This document shows, piece after piece, positions 1 to 8,520 of a DNA stretch of 64,000 bases. The notes beneath the pieces were generated by a model. The model saw nothing but the letters and a program-made list of their open reading frames with translations. It was not told the origin of the DNA and did not search any database. This DNA comes from Legionella_C sp963803545 (GTDB taxonomy: Bacteria > Pseudomonadota > Gammaproteobacteria > Legionellales > Legionellaceae): assembly GCA_963803545.1 (NCBI GenBank), contig CAWDMX010000001.1:62001-126000 (forward strand). Reading direction: 5' to 3'. The translations under genes were made by a program, and so were the position numbers. Numbering within the stretch: position 1 is the stretch's first letter; each line of letters begins with the position of its first letter.

Positions 1-5
1 GCTGT

Positions 6-341
6 CTATTTTTCCCACTCTTTTTCTAGAAATTGTAATTTATTTGTTTTATTTTCCCAATCCTTGGCATCCGTTAAACCTTCTTTCATGGCGGTTATAT
101 TTGGCCACGATTGGGACAGCTGCTCGTTTAATAGCTGGAACGGTTTTTCCGCATCGCATAGATCGTCCTCCGATTTGATAGCGTCTATCGGGCATTCTGG
201 TTCGCAAAGCGCGCAATCAATGCACTCATCGGGATGAATGACCAGAAAGTTTGGACCCTCATAAAAACAATCAACAGGGCACACCTCTACACAATCGGTG
301 TATTTGCACTTGATACAATTTTCTGTCACGACAAAAGTCAT
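6..341 (-). CDS. fdxA: 7Fe-8S ferredoxin FdxA
   Basis: Small soluble electron carrier of 111 residues with one 3Fe-4S and one 4Fe-4S cluster. The N-terminal half carries cysteines C9, C12, C17, C21 followed by proline, and C40, C43, C46, C50 followed by proline, the classic pattern of the FdxA/Azotobacter FdI family. An additional C25 lies between them. The acidic, less conserved C-terminal tail and the total length (usually about 107) fit the family. It starts at an ATG 61 nt downstream of the QEGLA-motif gene on the same strand, so it could end that transcription unit or have its own promoter. The redox partner cannot be read from the sequence. Confidence 0.95.
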   Translation of the reverse strand: MTFVVTENCIKCKYTDCVEVCPVDCFYEGPNFLVIHPDECIDCALCEPECPIDAIKSEDDLCDAEKPFQLLNEQLSQSWPNITAMKEGLTDAKDWENKTNKLQFLEKEWEK

Positions 342-402
342 AGTAATTCGCCTTTAATTAAGCAATATTAAATCATAATAACGGCCTACTCAGCCAGTAA
401 GT

Positions 403-1689
403 TCAACCTAAAAGAAACCGAAAGTTCTTAGTGATTTCACTTAAATCAAATTTATTCAAAAACAAAGAGAAGCTCATCCATGCACTTAAAGCCGCCAGGT
501 CTTTGAAAGGCGGCGGCAGGTATACCGCTGGTACTAGAATATTTTGTTCGCGCAGTTCTACAAGCAAGGGGAGGTCATCCAAAATCAATTTTCCAGCGAA
601 TAATAACGGTATGGTATCAAGTCTGCCTTGGCTGATGGCAAAGCGAATAAAGTTATAGAGCAGCAAAAACCCTTTGGCGTAAGATAAGTCTTTCGTAAAA
701 GGCCCACCGGTGGGCGTACTTCCACGAAAAAGTCGAACGGTATGATTGTAGCTATCATCGGGCGATAAGTTGCAATCTGTAAAATAGCGATAAATATCGA
801 TAAAATTAGCACCCTCACGTATCTTATCTAACGCAATAACGCGGTTAGTGATTTTACGCAACCGACCCGGATAGGACGAAAAGGTTACTATCTCGGTAAT
901 TACAGCTAAGCCTTCCTGAATTACGCTGCAAGAGGGCGAGCCTTTGGATAAAAAATCGCAGTACGGCTGCATAGATCCGTTTAAAGTGGTACCAACATGC
1001 ACCCAACCTTCGTGCACCTCTAAGTACCGCAAATCGCGTTCACTGAACATGGCGTGCTGGCTAAGTTTGATGTTATCGGCACCGGCGGAGGCATCCGCAA
1101 CCATATCATCACTAACCATTACCGTAACTTTCCCAGGGTGTTGGTCGAAAAAACTACTTAATCGTGTTTGTAAAATTGTTTGCGCATCGTGCGGGGTGTA
1201 TTGTTTGCTGTCGGCCTCAGATTGCAGCTGCACGTCTAAGTCCGTCAATACATCAAATAAAACCGTTCCCAACTCAGAGAGACGGGGACCCCCTGGATAA
1301 AACGCATCATCCGGGCTGCCATACAGTTCTTTAGCCAACTCCGAAAACAACGGCGTTCCTCGACCGGCTAACATGAGTGTCGCGCGACAAAATTCTTCGC
1401 ATTGGCGCTTTATAAGACGCGTAACCGGAGAGTATTGTCCCAAATTATTTTGTGCATCACGAATAATTAACCGCAACTCCTGCTGTTTTTCATGCGGATC
1501 ATAAGGCAGCGGCTTTGTTGCGTAATAGTGTGCGTCAACTGCTGGAAGTTTTTGCGCGTTATCGGCAAAAAATTGCTGTCTTATCGTATCATCCCACTTA
1601 ATACTATCCAGAATTCGGATAGTGCGTTGAGCCTCTACCAAACGCGCCGATAAACTTTGGATAATTTCTAACTCATCTTTATCAGCCAC
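403..1689 (-). CDS. QEGLA-motif metalloprotease-like protein (DUF1704/MATCAP family)
   Basis: A 428-residue protein of the family annotated as 'flavohemoglobin expression-modulating QEGLA motif protein' (DUF1704). It has the zinc-peptidase signature HEGWVH at residues 226-231 (H226, E227, H231) and the eponymous QEGLA at 258-262, with E266 as a likely third ligand. Eukaryotic relatives (MATCAP) are tubulin and peptide tyrosine carboxypeptidases, so a peptidase activity is plausible, but the bacterial substrate is unknown. It starts at GTG, with GAGGA nine bases upstream. It lies 15 nt after the BamC-like lipoprotein gene in the dapA transcription unit. All motif residues look intact. Confidence 0.85.
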   Translation of the reverse strand: MADKDELEIIQSLSARLVEAQRTIRILDSIKWDDTIRQQFFADNAQKLPAVDAHYYATKPLPYDPHEKQQELRLIIRDAQNNLGQYSPVTRLIKRQCEEFCRATLMLAGRGTPLFSELAKELYGSPDDAFYPGGPRLSELGTVLFDVLTDLDVQLQSEADSKQYTPHDAQTILQTRLSSFFDQHPGKVTVMVSDDMVADASAGADNIKLSQHAMFSERDLRYLEVHEGWVHVGTTLNGSMQPYCDFLSKGSPSCSVIQEGLAVITEIVTFSSYPGRLRKITNRVIALDKIREGANFIDIYRYFTDCNLSPDDSYNHTVRLFRGSTPTGGPFTKDLSYAKGFLLLYNFIRFAISQGRLDTIPLLFAGKLILDDLPLLVELREQNILVPAVYLPPPFKDLAALSAWMSFSLFLNKFDLSEITKNFRFLLG

Positions 1690-1704
1690 AGCAAAAATTC
1701 CTCT

Positions 1705-1929
1705 TTAAACAGGCGATTTCAGTACAGGTGGCTCGAGAGACACTGAGCCTAGCTTGTCGTTATTAGACAAATCGTAAAAATGATTTATGTTGCTGCCCAC
1801 TAACGGTGGCGGAACTACTAATTTGGGACCATTATAACTTTTCTTATAAAGGGACTCCCCGTTACTTGCGTAATTCGAACACGAAGACAGAACTATCAAA
1901 AGTAAAAAAGCTGAAAAAGATTTTATCAC
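1705..1929 (-). CDS. Short BamC/NlpB-like lipoprotein
   Basis: A 74-residue lipoprotein starting at GTG with GAGG five bases upstream. The signal peptide ends in a lipobox with the cysteine at residue 17 (LSSC). The mature part contains PKLVVPPPL and NHFYDL, resembling the proline-rich N-terminal lasso of BamC (consensus roughly L-VPP-L), which in E. coli lies along BamD. The gene follows dapA by 10 nt, exactly where bamC (nlpB) sits in E. coli. The two globular C-terminal domains of BamC are absent, and no downstream frame continues them, because the next gene starts 15 nt later. A role in outer-membrane protein assembly is inferred from position and motif only. Confidence 0.55.
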   Translation of the reverse strand: MIKSFSAFLLLIVLSSCSNYASNGESLYKKSYNGPKLVVPPPLVGSNINHFYDLSNNDKLGSVSLEPPVLKSPV

Positions 1930-1939
1930 TACAACCTCG

Positions 1940-2809
1940 TTAAATTAATTGTAAATTATTAAGCACTTGCTCAAGAGCCTGATGGTGCTCGGATGATAGC
2001 ACGGTTAAGGGTAGTCGCAGTTCATTCTCGATCAATTCCATACGACTTAATGCCCATTTAACCCCGATAGGATTGCTTTCTGCGAAAAGCAAGCGGTGCA
2101 AAGGCATGAGTTGTTCATTTACCTGTAGGCATTGTTCGCTATCATTACTCAACGCTCTTTTGCAAAGTTCTGCCATACGATGAGGAGCAACATTTGCCGT
2201 AACGGATATAACGCCTTTTGCTCCTGCAAGCATCCATTGGGCGGCCGTAAGATCATCACCACTGAAAACATCCATGGACGGGCATAACCGCTGCAAAGCT
2301 TGCAAGCGCGACAGGTCGCCCGTGGCCTCTTTTATAGCCACAATATTGGATATTTCTGCCAGTTGTGCGACCGTTTCCGGTTGCAAATCGACGGCGGTAC
2401 GGCTTGGAACGTTGTACAAAATCATGGGAATAGGAACGGCTGCTGCAATCGCTTGATAGTGTTTAATCAACCCCTGCTGGGTAGGTTTAATGTAGGCCGG
2501 CGTCATAATTAGCGCCCCATGCGCTCCGCACTCCATCGCCATTTGAGTGATTTTTATGCACTCACGCGTAGCGTTAGCCGCAGTCCCGGCAATGATCGGA
2601 ATACGCTCGCGAGCTTGGTGCACGGCCTCAGAGATGATTAGCTTTTTTTCAGCAAAGCTCAGTGTCCCGGACTCTCCCGTTGTACCGGCAACTACAATTG
2701 CCTGAGTCCCAGCGCTAATATGATGCTCAATTAGTTCGTGCAGCTGTCGTACATGAACTTCGTCGTTTTCAAATGGAGTGACAAGCGCCACTATGCTGCC
2801 TCGAAACAT
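1940..2809 (-). CDS. dapA: 4-hydroxy-tetrahydrodipicolinate synthase
   Basis: Class I aldolase that condenses pyruvate with aspartate semialdehyde, the first committed step to diaminopimelate and lysine. With the start at 2809 (289 residues) the key residues fall almost where they do in E. coli DapA: T43 and T44 in GTTGESG, Y132 and R137 in the LYNVPSRT segment, and the Schiff-base lysine K160 in AIKEATGD. The reading frame stays open upstream to a TTG at 2833, but GGAG sits seven bases before the ATG at 2809 and the family begins at this point, so 2809 is preferred. It is first in a unit with the BamC-like lipoprotein. Confidence 0.97.
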   Translation of the reverse strand: MFRGSIVALVTPFENDEVHVRQLHELIEHHISAGTQAIVVAGTTGESGTLSFAEKKLIISEAVHQARERIPIIAGTAANATRECIKITQMAMECGAHGALIMTPAYIKPTQQGLIKHYQAIAAAVPIPMILYNVPSRTAVDLQPETVAQLAEISNIVAIKEATGDLSRLQALQRLCPSMDVFSGDDLTAAQWMLAGAKGVISVTANVAPHRMAELCKRALSNDSEQCLQVNEQLMPLHRLLFAESNPIGVKWALSRMELIENELRLPLTVLSSEHHQALEQVLNNLQLI

Positions 2810-2967
2810 GAAATATCTCCAGTTTTTTAACAATAGTACTGCCTGCCCTGCAATTTCTCAATAAGAAAACAGTAATTTTCACAATTAGAAATGAGCTTTA
2901 ATTTATCAAGTTACATAATTTTATACTAGAATGTTTATTGAAGGGTCATAAATTAAGGAAGGTCATT

Positions 2968-3234
2968 ATGAACAAAGCAGCAATAATACTATTTATTGGA
3001 ATTTCTGGCGCTACAATAGGCGGTTGCACCAATACTGAGGTAGGTACATCCGTAGGTGGGGCGGCTGGTGCCGGGTTGGGGTATGCGGTTTCTGGCGGCA
3101 GTGCTTTAGGCACGGTGATAGGGGCAGGCGCGGGGGCACTGGTTGGTAACTCGGTTGGTGCAAGTCAAGACCGTCGCGCGTATCGCAATGGGTACGGTCA
3201 TCGTTATTATCGAAACGGCTATTATTACTACTAA
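2968..3234 (+). CDS. Glycine-zipper lipoprotein
   Basis: An 88-residue protein with a signal peptide and a probable lipobox (ATIGGC). The centre is a glycine-zipper helix hairpin (repeated GxxxG in GGAAGAGLGYAV and GAGAGALVG), followed by a basic, tyrosine- and arginine-rich tail ending in YYYY. Glycine-zipper lipoproteins of the SlyB/OsmB type sit in the envelope and are often stress-induced, but the exact role is unknown. The start is the ATG at 2968, preceded by AAGGAAGG. An upstream in-frame codon at 2938 has no comparable ribosome site. A hairpin follows at 3259-3285. Confidence 0.75.
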   Translation: MNKAAIILFIGISGATIGGCTNTEVGTSVGGAAGAGLGYAVSGGSALGTVIGAGAGALVGNSVGASQDRRAYRNGYGHRYYRNGYYYY

Positions 3235-3258
3235 GAGCGTGGTTGAGAACCATCAAAA

Positions 3259-3285
3259 GGTTAGCCTCTAACTGCGAGGCTAACC
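3259..3285 (-). terminator. Hairpin terminator between convergent small genes
   Basis: A perfect 10-bp inverted repeat (GGTTAGCCTC / GAGGCTAACC) with a 7-base loop. Read on the minus strand the stem is followed by TTTTG, so it can end the small membrane protein gene at 3292-3453. On the plus strand the T tract is lacking. Confidence 0.7.
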
Positions 3286-3291
3286 CGAACG

Positions 3292-3453
3292 CTACAAATT
3301 AACATGACCTGTTAACATGAGTATAAGTAGAATAATCAACAGTAAACCCACGCCCCCTACTGGACGATAGCCCCATTCGCGACTATATCCCCAGGTTGGC
3401 AGACCACCAATCAACATTAAAATCAATACAACTAACAGAATAGTTCCTATCAT
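3292..3453 (-). CDS. Small membrane protein, DUF3309 family
   Basis: A 53-residue protein too short for most gene callers. It has a hydrophobic N-terminal helix (TILLVVLILMLIGG), a conserved-looking middle with LPTWGYSREWGYRP, and a second hydrophobic segment (GLLLIILLILMLTG). This two-helix layout with a W-Y-S-W-GY-P linker matches the DUF3309 family of tiny proteobacterial membrane proteins, whose function is unknown. It starts at the ATG at 3451-3453 and is convergent with the glycine-zipper gene, with the hairpin at 3259-3285 between them. Confidence 0.75.
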   Translation of the reverse strand: MIGTILLVVLILMLIGGLPTWGYSREWGYRPVGGVGLLLIILLILMLTGHVNL

Positions 3454-3678
3454 GATTGCATCCTTGTTAATTAAATCTTTGTAAGTATAGCATAACTTGC
3501 AAAGCGTTTTTTGAAGCGCTTCGCCTAAAACTCCTGTTCTTTTAGACGTTTAATTTTTGCCTCTTTCCACCCTAGCCGAACGATTAACCGCCCTACTTAA
3601 AAGATTAACAACCCAGTAATTGGTTAAATATACAATCATAACTTATAATTTATATACAATAATAGCTGGGGATAGTGT

Positions 3679-3906
3679 ATGCGTAAATTACCGTTAATCG
3701 GCATTGCTCTGCTTGCATTTTTAAATGGCTGTACCTCTGATAGAGTCGCTTATGCTCCAAGTGAGGATAGTGTTCGTGTTGCAAGTGTTGGGGTGTACGG
3801 TTACCAACCGTCGCTGGCAGACAGCAATTATCTTGGTGCTGTAGACAACTGGTACGCAGGAACACCTAATTATTACAGCCCGGCGTCCTTTGCTGCTTGG
3901 AATTAA
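3679..3906 (+). CDS. Small orphan lipoprotein
   Basis: A 75-residue protein with a clear lipoprotein signal (basic MRK, hydrophobic stretch, LNGC lipobox with the cysteine at residue 18). The mature part is tyrosine-, serine- and asparagine-rich (VYGYQPS, NWYAGTPNYYSP) with no recognisable domain. GGGGA lies seven bases before the ATG. It is convergent with pilU, the two stops being two bases apart. No family was recognised. An envelope location is inferred from the lipobox. Confidence 0.6.
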   Translation: MRKLPLIGIALLAFLNGCTSDRVAYAPSEDSVRVASVGVYGYQPSLADSNYLGAVDNWYAGTPNYYSPASFAAWN

Positions 3907-3908
3907 GT

Positions 3909-5051
3909 CTAAGCACTGGGGTCATCGGGCTGAATAGTCAAGTCTAAGGAACTGTCCAATCCTTGATCCTCGCTTAATCGAATTTGCAAACCAACATTGT
4001 TTTTCGAATCCGCGTATTGGATAGCGTTTTGCTGACTAATTTTTCCAGCTTTGTACAAATCAAACAACGCTTGATCAAAAGTTTGCATCCCTGATTCACG
4101 CCCCTTAGACATCGCATCTTTAATTTCCTCAACTTTTCCTTTTTCAATTAGGTCCGCAATATGCGGTGTGTTGATTAAAATTTCAACAGCAGGAACCCGC
4201 GCTTCCTGCAATCCGGGTATTAGTCGCAGGGAAATGATAGCCCTTAAGTTAAGCGCTAAGTCCATCAACAGTTGCTTGTGCGCTTTTTCGGGAAAGAAAT
4301 TGATAACGCGTTCTAATGTCTGGCTCGCATTATTCGCGTGCAGCGTTGACAAACAGAGGTGTCCAGTTTGCGCGTAAGCGATGGCGTGCTTCATGGTGTC
4401 TGTATCACGGACTTCCCCTATCAAAATTACATCCGGTGCCTCGCGCATCGCATTTTTTAGAGCGTTATTGAAGCTGTGCGTATCAATTCCAATTTCACGC
4501 TGATCTACAATTGATTTTTTATGTCGGTATAAATATTCAATAGGATCTTCGATAGTTAGAATATGACCGCGTTGATTGGAGTTACGGTGGTCAATCATGG
4601 AGGCGAGCGTTGTTGACTTTCCAGACCCTGTTGCTCCGACCACAAGGATTAAACCGCGCATTTCCATTATCAATTTTTGCAAAATTAAGGGCAGCTGCAA
4701 CTGTTCTAAGGTTGGAATATTGCCTTTGATATAGCGCGCCACGAGAGCTATTTCACCACGCTGTCGAAATAGATTAACTCGAAAACGCCCCACTCCGATA
4801 ACGGACAAACCCATATTCAGTTCCAGTTCGGTTTCAAACTCTTTTCGCTGTGCGTCATTCATAATAGACGTAGCAATCTCAGCCATTTGATGCGATTGCA
4901 GGGCGCTCTGCCCTATAGGGGAGGTTGTTCCGCCAATTTTTATATAGGGTGGTGCTCCAACGCTGAAAAATAAATCCGAGGCTTCTCGCTCAACCATTAA
5001 TTTAAAAAATGAGGTAATATCCACTCGATGTCCTTGCTTGAAACGCTCCAT
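3909..5051 (-). CDS. pilU: Type IV pilus retraction ATPase PilU
   Basis: Cytoplasmic hexameric ATPase that, with PilT, powers pilus retraction. The 380 residues match the length of PilU. Motifs are Walker A GATGSGKST at about 139-147, Walker B DVILIGEVRD, and the His box HLCLSTLHANNA. The C-terminal stretch with GMQTFDQALFDLY and the YADSKNN segment are typical of PilU rather than PilT. A PAS-like N-domain (VEREASDLFFSVGAPP) precedes the ATPase core. The start at 5051 lacks a strong ribosome site. M19 is too late for the family. There is no pilT alongside it, so PilT is presumably encoded elsewhere. Confidence 0.9.
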   Translation of the reverse strand: MERFKQGHRVDITSFFKLMVEREASDLFFSVGAPPYIKIGGTTSPIGQSALQSHQMAEIATSIMNDAQRKEFETELELNMGLSVIGVGRFRVNLFRQRGEIALVARYIKGNIPTLEQLQLPLILQKLIMEMRGLILVVGATGSGKSTTLASMIDHRNSNQRGHILTIEDPIEYLYRHKKSIVDQREIGIDTHSFNNALKNAMREAPDVILIGEVRDTDTMKHAIAYAQTGHLCLSTLHANNASQTLERVINFFPEKAHKQLLMDLALNLRAIISLRLIPGLQEARVPAVEILINTPHIADLIEKGKVEEIKDAMSKGRESGMQTFDQALFDLYKAGKISQQNAIQYADSKNNVGLQIRLSEDQGLDSSLDLTIQPDDPSA

Positions 5052-5259
5052 TAATCAAAAAAATTGCGCCGCATAAAAAAATTGCCCACTTTTCGTAATG
5101 AAAAAAACATAATTACAAGCGTTGCTGAAGCATTTTTTGCTGCAATTTCTAATACAAATAAAGTTTATTTAACTGTAAAAATTTAAATATGTCTAGCACT
5201 ATCGCCTATAGAAACTATCTGAGCTACACTAGGTTTTTTTATAGTTGACTATACATTGT

Positions 5260-7764
5260 ATGTCTTTTGACCCTGAATTATTAAGCTTGTTGTTGCAGGG
5301 TGCTACGCTCATCACCCCCAACAATCGACTTAGTGATGCGTTAGTGCAGACGTTTTTTAAGACTCAAAAGCCTAAATTTTTTATCAAGCCCGCCTGCTTT
5401 TCATACCAACAATTTTTGCAACAGCTGTACGCCCTTCATAGTTTAAATAATACATCGACTCCCCTTCTGCTCAATAATTTTCAGTGTCAGCACCTGTGGT
5501 TGCGCGTTGCGGGATTAGACGCCAATCCCGGTTTAATTCAAGAACTGCAAAAAGCGTGGAAAGCCTGCCTTAATTGGGATATTGATTTTAGTCATCCAGC
5601 CTTTGGCACGACGAATCAAACCCATCTTTTCCAGCAGTGGGCGCAGCAATACAGCGCCGATCTTGACGCATTGCAAAGTATTACACCCGAACAATTGGTT
5701 AGTTTTTTGGTATCGGAGCAAACACCCATTACGTCTGGAGTTTTTATTTGGTATGGATTTGATATTTTCACTCCCGAGCAAGAAAAATTACAAAACTACC
5801 TTTTGCAGAATAATTGCCAACTCATCATTCGTGATGCAACACGCTCTAATAATCAGGCATTATTGTATACGGCGGTTGATGAGCTTGATGAAGAAATGCA
5901 AATGGTTCATTGGCTGCAAGAAACCGCCACCAATGAAGACGGAACTATTGGAGTAATAGTCTTTGATTTGCAAGCAAAAAAAGAACGGTTGCAACGCTTA
6001 TTTTCACAACAATTGCCGGATGTTTCCTTCAACTTTTCTTATGGGCAGGTGTTAACGCAGTACCCCATTGTGAACCTTGCCTTAACGTGTCTAGCCTTAG
6101 ACCCAGCGCAGATAACCGTTGAACAAATGAGTTGTTTATTAAGCTCGCCGTTTCTAAGTGAGTCGGCTTCTGAATTTAATAGCCGTGCACACGCCCACGC
6201 CACGTGTGATGCCTTAAAAGACTCGATAATTAACGCCGATATCGCCGTCCAGGCATTAATGCCCCTTACCCCTGTTCTGGCGACTATTTTAGCAACTCTA
6301 CCGTGCTTGCCCGATGCTGCTGAAGTGAGTGAGTGGGTTGGCGTTTTTTTACAACGTCTTCAGCATTTTGGTTTTCCCGGTGAAATAACGCTCAGCTCAG
6401 AAAGCTACCAATGTTATCAGCGATTACTGGAGCTGTTCGATGAGTTTTATGGATTGGGACTCATGGCGCAAACGCTGAGTCGGGAGGAGGCTTTGTTGAC
6501 TCTGTCCCAGCTCGCTAAATCAACCGTTTTTCAAGCGCAAACTGTTTGCGCCCGGGTACAAGTGCTCGGCTATCTGGAAGCCTTGGGCTGTCCTTTTGAC
6601 CACGTGTGGATTAGTGGATTACACGAGAACGCATTCCCGGCAAAAGTGCGGCCCAGCCCTTTCATTCCTATAGTGTTGCAACGCTTGAAAAAAATGCCGC
6701 CAGTAACGCCCCAACTGCAATTAGACGTTGCGTTTAAAACATGCGAGCGCCTTAAAAACAGCAATAAAATTGCGGTATTTAGCTATCCTAATTACAGCCA
6801 AGAGAGACGCAACTTACCCAGTCCCTTTTTACAAGAATTACCGGCTTATACGCCCATTACCATGAAAACCGCATTGGCACCGGCACCACTTCATTGGCGT
6901 ATTGAGCACTATGAAATACCCCTGGTTACAAACACGATTGTTAAAGGGGGCGCCTCATTAATTACCAATCAGGCTAAATGCCCGTTTCGAGCCTTCAGCC
7001 TGCACCGGTTGCATGCCCGTCGCGTTGAAAGAAACACCTATGGTTTGGACGCGCGCCAACGCGGACAAATAATACACAAAACTATGGAATTAATGTGGCA
7101 GCAATTGCAAAATCAAGCCACGCTAATTGCTACAGAGGATGCAACCCTTGAAGCGATGCTGGAAAACGCAATTCAAAAAGCGATCATCCCTTTTTGCCAG
7201 CTGCGCCCGCATTCGTTCGTTTCCTTATTTCAACAAGTAGAAATAAAACGGTTAAAGCATTTAATTGGCGTATGCTTGACGCAAGAAAAACTACGACCGG
7301 CATTTAGCGTTGATGCACTTGAGAAAAGCTTTACCCTAGCGCTTGGTGCGCTTGAAATAACGATGCGTTTAGACCGGCTAGATACCGACACCCGCGGAGA
7401 AAAATGGGTTATCGATTACAAGACCCGTATCCCTAACAGCATGCCCTGGTTTGAAGACCGCCCCCAAGAACCTCAGCTGCTGCTGTACTCCTTACTGGAT
7501 GAGGCAATTACTACGCTCTTATTCATAAGCTTGAAGGCGGGTAAAATTACTACCAAAGGAATTTCCGCTCACACCTGTTCCAATTACAGTAGTGGAATTC
7601 ACCAAGAAGAAAACTGGGTGAGTCGACGCGCGCAATGGAAAGACAATCTTGAAAAAATAGCGGCGGAATTTAGCGCCGGCTACTGCCAGCCAAAACCTAT
7701 CAACGCGAGCATTTGCCAGCACTGTGAAGTACAGAGTTTATGCCGTTACAAATTCAAGTCTTGA
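5260..7764 (+). CDS. AddB-like PD-(D/E)XK nuclease family DNA repair protein
   Basis: A protein of about 834 residues resembling the family labelled 'probable DNA repair protein' (UvrD/AddB-like inactivated helicase fused to a PD-(D/E)XK nuclease). The C-terminal region has the nuclease signature with MRLDRLD and VIDYKT (D near residue 719). Cysteines probably hold a 4Fe-4S cluster as in AddB: one in AKCPFRAF and three near the end in CQHCEVQSLC. The helicase half lacks a convincing Walker A, as in AddB. The ATG at 5260 is preferred over the upstream in-frame TTG at 5245. It overlaps the 3' end of the convergent CAP gene by 11 bases. A partner UvrD/AddA-like helicase is not adjacent. Confidence 0.8.
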   Translation: MSFDPELLSLLLQGATLITPNNRLSDALVQTFFKTQKPKFFIKPACFSYQQFLQQLYALHSLNNTSTPLLLNNFQCQHLWLRVAGLDANPGLIQELQKAWKACLNWDIDFSHPAFGTTNQTHLFQQWAQQYSADLDALQSITPEQLVSFLVSEQTPITSGVFIWYGFDIFTPEQEKLQNYLLQNNCQLIIRDATRSNNQALLYTAVDELDEEMQMVHWLQETATNEDGTIGVIVFDLQAKKERLQRLFSQQLPDVSFNFSYGQVLTQYPIVNLALTCLALDPAQITVEQMSCLLSSPFLSESASEFNSRAHAHATCDALKDSIINADIAVQALMPLTPVLATILATLPCLPDAAEVSEWVGVFLQRLQHFGFPGEITLSSESYQCYQRLLELFDEFYGLGLMAQTLSREEALLTLSQLAKSTVFQAQTVCARVQVLGYLEALGCPFDHVWISGLHENAFPAKVRPSPFIPIVLQRLKKMPPVTPQLQLDVAFKTCERLKNSNKIAVFSYPNYSQERRNLPSPFLQELPAYTPITMKTALAPAPLHWRIEHYEIPLVTNTIVKGGASLITNQAKCPFRAFSLHRLHARRVERNTYGLDARQRGQIIHKTMELMWQQLQNQATLIATEDATLEAMLENAIQKAIIPFCQLRPHSFVSLFQQVEIKRLKHLIGVCLTQEKLRPAFSVDALEKSFTLALGALEITMRLDRLDTDTRGEKWVIDYKTRIPNSMPWFEDRPQEPQLLLYSLLDEAITTLLFISLKAGKITTKGISAHTCSNYSSGIHQEENWVSRRAQWKDNLEKIAAEFSAGYCQPKPINASICQHCEVQSLCRYKFKS

Positions 7765-8215
7765 GCGAACGCGCTTGACGAATAAACATTTGGGTAAAAT
7801 AGAGCCTGCCCTGTTTGTCTTTTGCTACGCCTATACCGCTTAGGTTGTAGTTGCCAATTATATTTTGTCGATGTCCCGGGCTTTTAATCCACTCCGCTAC
7901 TATAACGTTAGGCTTATAATTATAAGCCACGTTTTCTGCTCCGGCTTGGCAGTTGGGGAGCGTCGCGTAAATTTTTGTGATTCGCTCTTGAAAAAATTGA
8001 TGACCAAATTTAATCGCATGCAGCGCCATATCAGCACTGTGCTTTTGTGCCTGCTGCGCAATAACGGAGCTGTTGGACAACGAGGCTAATCCCTTACTAT
8101 TACGGTATTGATTGATTTCTTGCAAAATTTTCTTTTCTAAGACGCCTTCCGCCCTAAGCGTATTACCCGAAATGGTCAATAATAAGACGAGCGTAATACG
8201 CAATACTTTGTTCAT
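7754..8215 (-). CDS. Secreted CAP (SCP/PR1-like) domain protein
   Basis: A 153-residue protein made of a signal peptide (MNKVLRITLVLLLTISGNTLRA) and a single CAP domain. The family motifs are present: H-S-A-D-M-A, GHQ, GAENVAYN, AEWIKSPGHRQNII and YFTQMF, including the histidines and glutamate that form the cavity. Bacterial CAP proteins are extracytoplasmic and mostly of unknown function. The start is placed at the ATG at 8213-8215, because GGGAG lies just before it and the signal peptide begins there. The longer frame to 8287 adds an unlikely hydrophobic leader. Its 3' end overlaps the AddB-like gene. Confidence 0.85.
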   Translation of the reverse strand: MNKVLRITLVLLLTISGNTLRAEGVLEKKILQEINQYRNSKGLASLSNSSVIAQQAQKHSADMALHAIKFGHQFFQERITKIYATLPNCQAGAENVAYNYKPNVIVAEWIKSPGHRQNIIGNYNLSGIGVAKDKQGRLYFTQMFIRQARSLKT

Positions 8216-8520
8216 AATAACTCCCGACGCATTCAACCACAGGTCAAAAAATAAGAGTAGTTTATCTAAAAAACACAAAGTGTACATCGCTTTAGATCAA
8301 AGATGAACGTGTTTTTTGCATCACAACGTGCAATCAGTTCTGTTTTCATAAGTTTTAAAACCCAACAAGTTTAAAAGTTCTTTATTGAAGCAATTGATTT
8401 CACAGTTTTCGTCCACAATGAGCTGAGGCGACTCAAACACCGAAAAATAAAATATGGCTTTTAGACAGCGAAAAATAAAATATGGCTTTTAGACAGAAAG
8501 TGCGTTAGTAATAAATAGGA
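8216..8520. other. Intergenic region with a tandem duplication
   Basis: About 300 bases between the divergent CAP gene and the orphan 326-residue gene. It is AT-rich and should contain both promoters. The only clear structure is the 28-bp tandem duplication at 8441-8496. No RNA gene or further ORF was seen. Confidence 0.5.
8441..8496 (+). repeat. 28-bp perfect tandem duplication
   Basis: Two adjacent identical copies of a 28-bp unit (8441-8468 and 8469-8496), each containing AAAATATGGCTTTTAGACAG. Each copy carries an ATG GCT TTT AGA CAG start-like sequence that runs quickly into a stop. The duplication sits 25-30 bases before the orphan gene, whose own possible first codons (TTG GCA TTT ACT) look like a degenerate version of the same sequence. 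Confidence 0.9.

Noticed and set aside
944..1300. Plus-strand frame of 118 codons
   Set aside because: It lies wholly inside the QEGLA-motif gene on the other strand and has no domain or ribosome site.
5240..5262. Shared TTGACTATA sequence before the AddB-like gene and again near 25047
   Set aside because: Both are AT-rich promoter-like stretches. Similarity over nine bases is not enough to call a common operator.
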